Made by a program: the position numbers and the translations under genes. Shown here piece after piece: positions 1 through 7,321 of a DNA stretch of 16,175 bases. Each line of letters begins with the position of its first letter. The first letter of the stretch is position 1. The notes under the pieces are model-generated. The model worked only from the letters and a program-made list of their open reading frames with translations. It made no database searches and was not told the origin of the DNA. Location: assembly GCA_913053795.1 (NCBI GenBank), contig CAJXGZ010000019.1, positions 1-16,175 on the forward strand. Reading direction: 5' to 3'. Origin of the DNA: an uncultured Rhodospirillales bacterium. Lineage in GTDB: Bacteria > Pseudomonadota > Alphaproteobacteria > Rhodospirillales > 2-02-FULL-58-16.

Positions 1-55
1 GGAGCATACGATGAAAACCGGTGGGGAAGTATGAGAAATTACCCCTCGGGGGAAC

Positions 56-145
56 TGGCGGATGGGGTGGGATTCGAACCCACGATACAGTTTCCCGTAT
101 ACTGATTTAGCAAACCAGCGCCTTCAGCCACTCGGCCACCCATCC
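56..145 (-). tRNA. tRNA-Ser (anticodon GCT)
   Basis: Read on the minus strand this folds as a class II tRNA. The acceptor arm GGATGGG (145-139) pairs with CCCATCC (66-60), followed by discriminator G and an encoded CCA (58-56). The D-arm GCCGAGTGGC, a 5-bp anticodon stem around the loop TTGCTAA (anticodon GCT), a long variable arm and the T-arm GTGGG-TTCGAAT-CCCAC are all visible. The long variable arm and GCT anticodon give tRNA-Ser decoding AGC/AGU. No integrase or attachment repeat lies beside it. Confidence 0.96.
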
Positions 146-150
146 TCGCG

Positions 151-174
151 GGCGGCGCAGGTTAAAGCGCCGCC
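151..174 (-). terminator. GC-rich hairpin between the YbaK gene and tRNA-Ser
   Basis: GGCGGCGC (151-158) and GCGCCGCC (167-174) form a perfect 8-bp stem with an 8-nt loop, just after the end of the minus-strand YbaK-like gene. No T-tract follows on either strand, so it is at best a weak or factor-assisted terminator. Confidence 0.3.
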
Positions 175-207
175 GGTCGTGATTTCTACAAACCGTCCGG
201 TTGGCTG

Positions 208-732
208 TCAATCAGCGTCGCCGGCAACGTCGCCGGCAGCGTCGCTGGGCTCGGCGATATTGTAGGAGACGATGGCTCCGGTCAGGCGCTTCAAGCCGGC
301 CGCCGTGGTGGCGAAGAGGCAACGGCGGTGCCCGGCGTAGGCGTAAAGGGTCTCGAAGCGCTTGAGGCTTCTATCGATGACCATGGGCAGCTTCTTTGAT
401 ATGGCGACCGGCGAGATGCAGGAGCCGCGAAAACCCGTGGCCTTGCGCGTCTCGTCTTCGCTTGCCTCCTCAACCTCGCCCTTCAGACTCAAGACGCGGG
501 GAAGATTTTCCATCAAACAGTCCTGATCGCCGGCAAGCATCGCCACCACGTATTGCCCGCCGATCTTGAAAACCCGCCCAACGGCAATAGAGCCGGTCGC
601 CACGCCAAGGGCCTTCGCCGCGTCAGCCACCGTGCGCGCCGATTTATCGAGCTCGATGATCCCATCATCATGATTAGCGGCGGCGAGGGCCTTCTGGACC
701 CGGATTACCGATTTTTCCTGCAACAAGGCCAT
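208..732 (-). CDS. YbaK/EbsC-family aminoacyl-tRNA deacylase
   Basis: A 174-aa protein of the YbaK/ProX domain family, cytoplasmic trans-editing enzymes that hydrolyse mischarged aminoacyl-tRNA. Visible family features are the N-terminal helix region RVQKALAAAN (11-20), the TVADAAKALGVATGSIAVGRVFKIGG block (34-59), and the ATGFRGSCISPVAI...LPMVIDRSL block (98-123). The last corresponds to the family's usual ATGF..GG.PPVG...VLID segment, but is less canonical (SPVA instead of PPVG). The C-terminus carries an extra Ala/Asp-rich tail. The ATG at 732 has a GTGGAG ribosome-binding site 7-8 nt upstream. It lies between the secreted-protein gene and tRNA-Ser on the same strand. The family call is firm; the specific amino acid edited cannot be told. 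Confidence 0.88.
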   Translation of the reverse strand: MALLQEKSVIRVQKALAAANHDDGIIELDKSARTVADAAKALGVATGSIAVGRVFKIGGQYVVAMLAGDQDCLMENLPRVLSLKGEVEEASEDETRKATGFRGSCISPVAISKKLPMVIDRSLKRFETLYAYAGHRRCLFATTAAGLKRLTGAIVSYNIAEPSDAAGDVAGDAD

Positions 733-744
733 GTCTAAACTCCA

Positions 745-773
745 CGGGACGCCGCTTATTGAACGGCGTCCCG
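745..773. promoter_or_regulatory. 10-bp perfect hairpin next to the YbaK gene RBS
   Basis: CGGGACGCCG (745-754) and CGGCGTCCCG (764-773) are exact inverted complements around a 9-nt loop. The 3' edge on the minus strand ends only about 2 nt before the GTGGAG ribosome-binding site of the YbaK-like gene. It could be the end of the upstream transcript without a T-tract, or a structure affecting translation. Confidence 0.45.
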
Positions 774-785
774 CCTAAAGCATGC

Positions 786-809
786 TTCAAACGCGCCTTA
801 ACGTTTGAA
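786..809. promoter_or_regulatory. Second inverted repeat in the 733-884 gap
   Basis: TTCAAACG (786-793) and CGTTTGAA (802-809) form an 8-bp stem with an 8-nt loop. It sits 12 bp from the stronger hairpin at 745-773, in the gap between the two minus-strand genes. Its role, terminator or operator, cannot be decided. Confidence 0.3.
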
Positions 810-884
810 AGAAATGATAACCCGCCTGGGGGCCGCGAGGGGCGTCAAACACCTGATCCAGAACACTAAGCTAAGCCGGTCCTT

Positions 885-1292
885 TTAATTAATTTTTTTA
901 GGCTCCGGCTCCGCTTTATAATTATTGGATTTGAAGTCCCGTTCAAGCTCCTTGAACGAACTCATCAACTTTTTGAAATAAGCAAAGAGGCGCTCAAGCA
1001 TGGCCATCTCCTCATCCTGCTTCTCGGAGCGCTCTTTTTTTTGTTCCTTTTTTAATTCCTCCAAGCTGGTCTTGGGGCGGACCACGGCGGTGTCCGACGA
1101 GGCGCACGTCATGGCGTCGCCGGTGAAGCGGCAGGCGGAGATTTCCCCGGTTTTCTTGTTGAGCCGCCAGGCGACGTTCTCCGTCGCCTTGATGATTTCA
1201 AAAACGCCCTCTTCGGCGAGGGCCCCGGTCTTTGAAAATGAAATAAAAAAAGCCGTTCCCAGGACAACCGCCATGAAAATTCTTGCGCTCAT
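885..1292 (-). CDS. Small secreted protein with C-terminal coiled coil
   Basis: 135 aa from the ATG at 1292; an in-frame TTG at 1301 is possible, but it has no spaced ribosome-binding site. Residues 1-26 form a signal peptide (hydrophobic core FMAVVLGTAFFISF, cleavage after GALA). The mature part starts with VAWRLNKKTGEISACRFTGDAMTC, with two Cys about 13 residues apart that could form a disulfide. This W-R-L-N-x-x-T-G-E-I-x-x-C pattern recurs in small alphaproteobacterial exported proteins of unknown function. It continues into a Lys/Glu-rich stretch (about 75-125) that looks like a coiled coil. Export to the periplasm is inferred; no enzyme motif is visible. It is divergent from the C69 hydrolase gene. 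Confidence 0.8.
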   Translation of the reverse strand: MSARIFMAVVLGTAFFISFSKTGALAEEGVFEIIKATENVAWRLNKKTGEISACRFTGDAMTCASSDTAVVRPKTSLEELKKEQKKERSEKQDEEMAMLERLFAYFKKLMSSFKELERDFKSNNYKAEPEPKKIN

Positions 1293-1438
1293 TTGTCTCA
1301 ACCCCGCTTGGCGCCTTGCGCCTGTAAAAGATGGCGATACGCTATAATACCATTGCCTTTGATTTCAATCATTTCAAAAATATAAAAACCTCATGGTGTG
1401 GTTTTTTTTGGGCGGTTTTTTTTCAGGAGAGAGATTTC

Positions 1439-2314
1439 ATGTGTGATACCTTCGTCGCCCTGCCGCCCGCCACGCGCGGCGGCGCCGTGATTTTCGGCAA
1501 GAACAGCGACCGCCCCCGCGGCGAGGCGCAACAAACCGTGCGTTTTCCCGCCCTTCGTCATGATCCCGGCGCCACTGTCAGCTGCACCTATATTAAAATC
1601 CCCGAAGCCCCCGAGGTTTTCGAAATATTGTTGTCGCGTCCTGATTGGATGTGGGGCGGCGAGATGGGCGCCAATGAACACGGCGTGGTCATCGGCAACG
1701 AGGCGGTGTGGACCCGCGAGGAACTGGGACCGCCCGCCTTGCTGGGCATGGACCTGTTGAGACTCGGGCTTGAGCGGGGGAAAAGCGCTCATGAGGCGCT
1801 GAAGGCCATCGTCGCCTTGCTGGAGGCGTGCGGCCAGGGCGGTCCTTGCTTAGAGAACGACCCGTCTTTCAGCTATCACAATTCTTTCCTGATCGCCGAC
1901 GTCAAGGAGGCCTGGGTGCTGGAGACCGCCGGAAAACATTGGGTCGCCGAGAGGATCGCCGCGGGCGCGCGCAACATCTCCAACGGCCTCACCATCCGCA
2001 ATGGATACGATTTGTCATCAGAGGGAGCGGATATGGACTTCGCCGCCGCATTCTCCCTTGGCCCGGTGGATGTGGATCCCCATTCGCGCCAGGGATGGGG
2101 GCGCCGGCTGCTGAAAGAGCGCGAAGGCCAAATAACCCCTTCGGCCATGATGGACATCCTGCGCCATCACGAAAGCGGCATCTGCATGCACGGAGACTTC
2201 GCCACAACCGCCGCCATGGTCTCGGAGCTTAAACCGGACGGAAGCGCCGCCCACTGGTTAACCGGCGCCCCGCACCCCTGCCAAAACGAATTCAAGCGGG
2301 TTGAGTTTGTTTAG
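1439..2314 (+). CDS. Secernin-like C69-family hydrolase (possibly C-terminally short)
   Basis: 291 aa starting MCDTFVALPP. In the C69/secernin group (Ntn-hydrolase fold) the Cys after the initiator Met becomes the N-terminal nucleophile, so the start at 1439 is fixed by biology as well as by AGGAG at 1425-1429. An open frame runs 36 codons further upstream through T-tracts and should not be used. Other family signs are GKNSDRP (about 20-26), MGANEHGVVIGNEAVW, NSFLIAD..EAWVLET, NISNGLTI, and HWLTGAPHPCQNEF near the end. Secernin-type proteins usually continue about 100 residues beyond the TG.P.PC segment, so this copy looks shortened or belongs to a short branch. A TATAAT at 1343-1348 could be a -10 element, but no -35 was found. 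Substrate is unknown, probably a peptide or amide. Confidence 0.85.
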   Translation: MCDTFVALPPATRGGAVIFGKNSDRPRGEAQQTVRFPALRHDPGATVSCTYIKIPEAPEVFEILLSRPDWMWGGEMGANEHGVVIGNEAVWTREELGPPALLGMDLLRLGLERGKSAHEALKAIVALLEACGQGGPCLENDPSFSYHNSFLIADVKEAWVLETAGKHWVAERIAAGARNISNGLTIRNGYDLSSEGADMDFAAAFSLGPVDVDPHSRQGWGRRLLKEREGQITPSAMMDILRHHESGICMHGDFATTAAMVSELKPDGSAAHWLTGAPHPCQNEFKRVEFV

Positions 2315-2320
2315 CGTCCT

Positions 2321-2521
2321 TCAGGCCAAATCGTCCAGGCCGCAATCCAGCGCCTTGGCCAGGGCCTTTAGGGTTTTGACGGACGGTGATTTTTTACCGG
2401 CTTCGATCTCGCAAATGTAGGACTTGCTTTTGCCCGCGGCCTTAGCCAAGGCCCGCTGGGTTACGCCGCGATGCTTGCGCCAAACTTTGAGCGCGTTCTC
2501 GCCGTCAAGCAAAGCGTTCAC
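2321..2521 (-). CDS. XRE-family HTH antitoxin-like protein, probably 5'-truncated
   Basis: 66 aa from the GTG at 2521. Residues 13-66 (VWRKHRGVTQRALAKAAGKSKSYICEIEAGKKSPSVKTLKALAKALDCGLDDL) are a typical Cro/XRE helix-turn-helix. The N-terminal NALLDGEN followed by VWRKHRG is the pattern of antitoxins that have a longer dimerisation region before the HTH. The same frame stays open upstream and encodes TRDEESLPSEIV directly before the GTG, which also fits that family. The functional start may therefore lie upstream, or this is the 3' remainder of a longer antitoxin gene. No ribosome-binding site is visible before the GTG. No toxin partner is adjacent: the gene is convergent with the C69 gene (6-bp gap) and follows thiC. 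Confidence 0.75.
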   Translation of the reverse strand: MNALLDGENALKVWRKHRGVTQRALAKAAGKSKSYICEIEAGKKSPSVKTLKALAKALDCGLDDLA

Positions 2522-2573
2522 TATCTCGGAGGGGAGGGACTCCTCGTCTCGCGTAGAGCGGCACGCCCACGGT

Positions 2574-2596
2574 CTGGCGGCGGAAGCCGCCGCCAG
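2574..2596. terminator. 10-bp GC hairpin downstream of thiC
   Basis: CTGGCGGCGG (2574-2583) and CCGCCGCCAG (2587-2596) pair perfectly around the 3-nt loop AAG. It lies 18 bp beyond the thiC stop codon on the minus strand. There is no T-tract, so it may act as an RNA 3'-end stabiliser rather than a classical intrinsic terminator. It also lies inside the open upstream extension of the XRE gene. Confidence 0.5.
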
Positions 2597-2613
2597 GAAC
2601 CTGCCCGAAAGTC

Positions 2614-4416
<1,803 letters not shown>

Positions 4417-4513
4417 CGGGCTGCTCCTCTTATTGGGAATCGGGGGCGCGGGGATCAATGTTAATGTTGGCGCCGGGAGGGTGCGTTCGTCAAGGCAATG
4501 GATGAGGTAATCA

Positions 4514-4542
4514 TTGAGATCGACATATAAAGGGTGTATTGT
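4514..4542 (+). promoter_or_regulatory. Putative promoter of the AbrB antitoxin gene
   Basis: TTGAGA (4514-4519), a 17-bp spacer and TATTGT (4537-4542). This would place the transcript start near 4549, about 24 nt before the ATG at 4573. The A/T-rich sequence around the -10 may hold an autoregulatory site, as AbrB-type antitoxins commonly bind their own promoter. Confidence 0.4.
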
Positions 4543-4572
4543 ATTCTTACATCCTTACAAAAAGAAAATATC

Positions 4573-4797
4573 ATGCTCGCCAAACTGACATCCAAGAACC
4601 AGTTGACCCTGCCGAAGGCGGTGGTGTCCGCTTTCCGAGGTGCGAAATATTTCGATGTAATCGAGGAAAACGGCCGCATCGTGCTGTCGCCTGTGCGTAT
4701 GAACCGTTCGAATGCCGTGCGCGCCAAGCTGGCCGATCTGGGCTTATCCGAGGATGACGTGGCCGAGGCCGTTGCTTGGGCGCGGCCTTCTGAATGA
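4573..4797 (+). CDS. AbrB/MazE-type (SpoVT-AbrB) antitoxin
   Basis: 74 aa from the ATG at 4573 (MLAKLTSKNQLTLPKAVV). The frame is open to a GTG at 4534, but that lies in the promoter. Residues 1-40 are a swapped-hairpin AbrB domain (LTSKNQLTLPKAVVSAF...YFDVIEENGRIVLSPV), which binds DNA. The C-terminal half (NAVRAKLADLGLSEDDVAEAVAWAR) would bind and neutralise the toxin. This N/C arrangement is typical of antitoxins paired with COG1569-type PIN toxins, and the PIN gene follows at 4995. Such pairs usually overlap as ATGA. Here the stop lies in GAATGAC, the same heptamer that surrounds the toxin start 201 bp downstream, which suggests the pair was split by an insertion. Confidence 0.85.
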   Translation: MLAKLTSKNQLTLPKAVVSAFRGAKYFDVIEENGRIVLSPVRMNRSNAVRAKLADLGLSEDDVAEAVAWARPSE

Positions 4798-4971
4798 CAG
4801 GACAATCGCGTGAACGCAATTGCCCTGTTTATTTAATGCCCCCTCAAGCGCCGGGCGGTCGCCTCCGCGACCTTGGCTACGGCGCAGTGGCGCCGACCCG
4901 CGGTCGCGGGCTGAATTCAGTGGCGTTCATGGCATGAACATTGGAGTTTTTTCCTTCACGCGATTGCCCTG
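4798..4971. repeat. Structured insertion with 17-bp inverted repeats between antitoxin and toxin
   Basis: CAGGACAATCGCGTGAA (4798-4814) is the reverse complement of 4955-4971 with one mismatch. Inside are further hairpins: GGTCGC-CTCC-GCGACC (4857-4872), CCCGCG-GT-CGCGGG, and GTTCAT-GGC-ATGAAC. The left repeat also folds locally with CGCAATTGCCCTG (4815-4827) and is followed by TTTATTT, so it could terminate the antitoxin transcript. No ORF was found. Copies of GAATGAC occur at 4792, 4976 and 4993. It resembles a small non-autonomous element, but boundaries and target duplication are not clean. Confidence 0.55.
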
Positions 4972-4994
4972 GGGCGAATGACTTTGTGGGCCGA

Positions 4995-5444
4995 ATGACC
5001 CCGCCGCGCATTGTCCTCGACACCAACGTGCTGTTGTCGGCCCTGTTGTTCCACGCAGGGTCGCTGTCTTGGCTGCGCGCCGCGTGGCAGTCGGAAGCCA
5101 TTTACCCGCTGGCGAGCCGCGACGCCACGGCGGAACTGATTCGGGTTCTTACCTATCCGAAGTTCCGCCTGACCGACGACGAACGTGAGGACCTGCTGGC
5201 CGATTACCTTCCCTGGTGCGAGACGGTCACGATCTCGAATCCTCCCGAGGTTCCTGATTGCCGTGACCCCTTCGACCGGCCTTTCCTTGAACTGGCGCTG
5301 GCGGCCCACGCCGACGCCCTGGTGAGCGGCGATGGTGATCTACTGGCCCTGGCGCCGACGTTTTCCATTCCGATCCTGACGCCACGCGAATTTCGGAATC
5401 GTCTGCCCGGACCAACCAAAAAGAACAAGAAGGAGAGTGATTGA
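4995..5444 (+). CDS. PIN-domain ribonuclease toxin (COG1569-like)
   Basis: 149 aa from the ATG at 4995. It is a PIN-domain endoribonuclease predicted to cleave RNA when not held by the antitoxin. The acidic active-site set is visible: D9 in IVLDTNVLLSALL, the E in ATAELIRVL, the D in CRDPFDRPFLELAL, and SGDGDLLAL. The YPKFRLTDDEREDLLADYLPWCE segment fits the COG1569 group. A TTG at 4941 would add 18 residues encoded by the inserted DNA and is unlikely. No Shine-Dalgarno sequence precedes the ATG (GTGGGCCGAATG). That fits a toxin once translated by coupling to the antitoxin and now separated from it by about 200 bp. The C-terminus ends in a Lys-rich tail. The stop overlaps the next start as TGATG. 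Confidence 0.87.
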   Translation: MTPPRIVLDTNVLLSALLFHAGSLSWLRAAWQSEAIYPLASRDATAELIRVLTYPKFRLTDDEREDLLADYLPWCETVTISNPPEVPDCRDPFDRPFLELALAAHADALVSGDGDLLALAPTFSIPILTPREFRNRLPGPTKKNKKESD

Positions 5445-5590
5445 TGCCGATTTTGCACTGGCTGACAAAAGACGAGGCCGCCCAACAAGATGCTGCAACA
5501 GCGTTCCATTCGATCCTTGTTCGTCAAGGCGCTTGCGCACGGAAGCTTCCCGGCTTTAAGCTTACGAAACCGATGAGAAAGGCAAGATGA
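5444..5590 (+). pseudogene. 48-codon ORF resembling the N-terminus of a DNA methyltransferase (remnant)
   Basis: Starts at an ATG overlapping the PIN toxin stop, with a good AGGAG at 5431-5435, and encodes MPILHWLTKDEAAQQDAATAF followed by an unrelated-looking basic tail. The opening MPILHWLT(R/K)DE is the beginning I know from type III Mod-like site-specific DNA methyltransferases, but the catalytic DPPY and FxGxG parts are absent. It is most likely the 5' stub left by a deletion. A genuine small coupled gene cannot be excluded, because its TGA overlaps the next ATG (ATGA). Confidence 0.4.
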
Positions 5591-5859
5591 CGAATATCGA
5601 CAAGCCTCATTGCCGCAACTGCCGGTTCTGGCGGCCACCGTGGAAGCGTCTCCAAAGTCCCCTCAAAGCCGTCAGCGCCGGCGCCGTAACGCCGGACAAG
5701 CTGGGTCCCGACGGATTCGTCCGGCCCCAGGAAAAAGGGCTGTGCTGCCGCTACGCCCCCACCGCCAGCGCCTTGACAACGGTGTGGATGGAAACCAACG
5801 CCATCGACTGGTGCGGAGACTACGAACTCTCGGAAGACGACCTTAAGCCGCGAAGCTAG
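5587..5859 (+). CDS. Small Cys-motif protein (C-x2-C ... CC ... DWCG), function unknown
   Basis: 90 aa. Pattern: PHCRNCRFWR (Cys 9 and 12), GLCCRYAPT (Cys 53-54) and AIDWCGDYE (Cys 76). This recurs in short alphaproteobacterial and phage-associated proteins, and the spaced cysteines suggest a metal site (zinc or Fe-S); the exact role is not known to me. The start ATG overlaps the stop of the preceding stub, with GAAAGG just upstream, so translation is probably coupled to the toxin transcript. The last codons run into the MITE-like element at 5857. The TAG stop is the first trinucleotide of that element, so the native C-terminus may have been different. Confidence 0.7.
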   Translation: MTNIDKPHCRNCRFWRPPWKRLQSPLKAVSAGAVTPDKLGPDGFVRPQEKGLCCRYAPTASALTTVWMETNAIDWCGDYELSEDDLKPRS

Positions 5860-6020
5860 AGCGCTTTCCGGCCAAAACCGGTCATTCTGACGCCATTCGG
5901 CGGGCATCCGCTACGTTGCGCCCCCTCGTGCGATGCGCTGCATCGCGCTACGGACCGCGCCTTGCGGACGACCTCTCCGAATAACGTCAGAATGACAGGT
6001 TTTGGCCGGAAAGCGCTCTA
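5857..6020. mobile_element. 164-bp MITE-like element with 44-bp terminal inverted repeats
   Basis: The left end (5857-5900, beginning TAGAGCGCTTTCCGGCC) and the reverse complement of the right end (5977-6020) agree at 41 of 44 positions. The interior is about 76 bp, codes for nothing and contains a small palindrome CGATGC-GCT-GCATCG. Both ends are bounded by TA, consistent with TA-target insertion as in IS630/Tc1-mariner-type elements; this family assignment is inference. It separates the Cys-motif gene from the convergent AAA ATPase gene and provides the stop codon of the former. It would also form a very stable hairpin in both transcripts. Confidence 0.85.
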
Positions 6021-6023
6021 GGC

Positions 6024-7202
6024 TTACGCACGAGGCATTTTCGATATTCGCATTATATATTCATCGAACATCGGCACGGTAAAAGCGATATCGCCATAAG
6101 CAGGGCTATAGATCATGCCTTTGCGGATAATTTTTGCTCGGCGCGGTCCTAGACTTCGAAGGCTTTCGCCAAGCACATCAGCCACATCCGAAGAACGATA
6201 AGGCCCCTCGCCAAGTCCCGCCATCGCGACGACATACTCGCGCTCCTTCGGCGTCAATCGATCAAAACGAACACGGAAGAAGCCCTCGTCCAGACGGCGA
6301 AGCGCGGCGGATGAAGCAAGTTCGACATTGCTAGCGCTTATCGTTGCCGCCTCTGCAATGTTCCAAGCCTGATACCCCCATTCCTGTAGGAAGTACGGAT
6401 AGCCTTGAGTCTGGGCGATGATGATTTGGAGCGCCTTATTTGAAATTAATTCACCTTCATCCTCGATCGGATGCCTAATGGCGGCGGTAGCCGCTTGATC
6501 ATCAAGCGCCCCGACAGGAGGAAAATTGAAAAGCCTCTCCGCATAGGATTTTGCGTCACCTGACAAAGCTGCGGCTTGTGGAAGACCCGCGCCAAAGAAC
6601 ATGACCGGCAGATTTTTCTGGTTCCCTCGGTGTATGGCGACGATCAATGCTGAAAGTTCTTCTTCCGAGAGGTACTGAACTTCATCAATCAAAAGTGTCC
6701 AAGCTTTTCCTGTTGATTGCGCAGCCTCGCCAACTCGGATGAATAATTCACATAGATCATATTCAAGAATTCCACTGTCCGCGACGCCAATCTCTGGATC
6801 GACGGAAAGCGAAGCTTCGCCAACGGAAATCTTAAACACACTCGCAAATGCGCGAAGAGCGCGCATTGCGTTGTAAGCAGCGGTTTTCGAACTATCCCAC
6901 ATCGAAAGTTTACGAAGCACCTGATGCACCTTGGGATAAATCAATTCAGCGAGAGATTTGTCTTCCGGCGCCTCAATGAATGAGATCAGATGACCGTGAG
7001 ATTCCGCCAGTTGCTCAATTTTATTCAAAAGCACCGTCTTGCCGGTTCCCCGCAACCCCAAGAGGATTTGAGACTTGTCATGTCGTCCCATAAGAACGCG
7101 TTGCAAGGCGATCTCAGCTTCTGAGATGATTTTGTCCCGGCCTGCTAGCTCTGGAGGTTGAGAGCCGGCGCCAGGGGCGAAAGGGTTGCGAACTGGGTCC
7201 AT
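6024..7202 (-). CDS. AAA-family P-loop ATPase (Orc1/Cdc6-like architecture)
   Basis: 392 aa. Opens with NPFAPGAGSQPPELAGRDKII (6-26), the usual lead-in of a widespread group of stand-alone bacterial AAA ATPases. Walker A GLRGTGKT is at 49-56, Walker B LLIDEV at 170-175, and a sensor-1-like MFFGAGLPQ at 201-209. The C-terminal region (about 310-392: RLTPKEREYVVAMAGLG...SSDVADVLGESLRSLGPRRAKIIRKGMIY) looks like a winged helix. ATP hydrolysis is predicted; the target is unknown. There is no partner gene, and its DNA is visibly less GC-rich than thiC or the YihY gene, which suggests acquisition. No Shine-Dalgarno sequence precedes the ATG, and the -10 element lies 6 bp upstream, so the mRNA is probably leaderless. 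Members are often found in accessory islands, so a defence or regulatory role is possible but not shown. Confidence 0.85.
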   Translation of the reverse strand: MDPVRNPFAPGAGSQPPELAGRDKIISEAEIALQRVLMGRHDKSQILLGLRGTGKTVLLNKIEQLAESHGHLISFIEAPEDKSLAELIYPKVHQVLRKLSMWDSSKTAAYNAMRALRAFASVFKISVGEASLSVDPEIGVADSGILEYDLCELFIRVGEAAQSTGKAWTLLIDEVQYLSEEELSALIVAIHRGNQKNLPVMFFGAGLPQAAALSGDAKSYAERLFNFPPVGALDDQAATAAIRHPIEDEGELISNKALQIIIAQTQGYPYFLQEWGYQAWNIAEAATISASNVELASSAALRRLDEGFFRVRFDRLTPKEREYVVAMAGLGEGPYRSSDVADVLGESLRSLGPRRAKIIRKGMIYSPAYGDIAFTVPMFDEYIMRISKMPRA

Positions 7203-7207
7203 GGAGC

Positions 7208-7272
7208 ACTTATACCAAGTTTACCCCCGTATATCAAGAAAAGAATATAACATGGTATTTCTTGGTATAAGT
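7208..7272. promoter_or_regulatory. Repeated operator-like sites (TATACCAAG) around the AAA ATPase promoter
   Basis: ACTTATACCAAG (7208-7219) and CTTGGTATAAGT (7261-7272) are perfect 12-bp inverted copies with 41 bp between them. A related copy ATATCAAG (7231-7238) lies in the same orientation as the first. The proximal copy contains the -10 hexamer and the middle copy contains the -35. This suggests cooperative binding of a repressor, possibly across a DNA loop. Confidence 0.6.
7209..7237 (-). promoter_or_regulatory. Promoter of the AAA ATPase gene (leaderless transcript)
   Basis: On the minus strand TTGATA (7237-7232), a 17-bp spacer and TATAAG (7214-7209) make a near-consensus sigma-70 promoter. 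Only TGCTCC separates the -10 from the ATG at 7202, so transcription would begin at or next to the start codon. Confidence 0.65.
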
Positions 7273-7321
7273 TCCTGAAATTTCGTGAATTTTTTTGAGC
7301 GCATGGCCTAGCGGATAAGGC

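Noticed and set aside
4417..4533. TPP riboswitch upstream of thiC
   Set aside because: Looked for the conserved core on the minus strand; none of the characteristic segments is present.
4941..4994. Extended start (TTG at 4941) for the PIN toxin
   Set aside because: The extra 18 residues are encoded by the insertion and match nothing in PIN proteins, which begin just before the LDTN motif.
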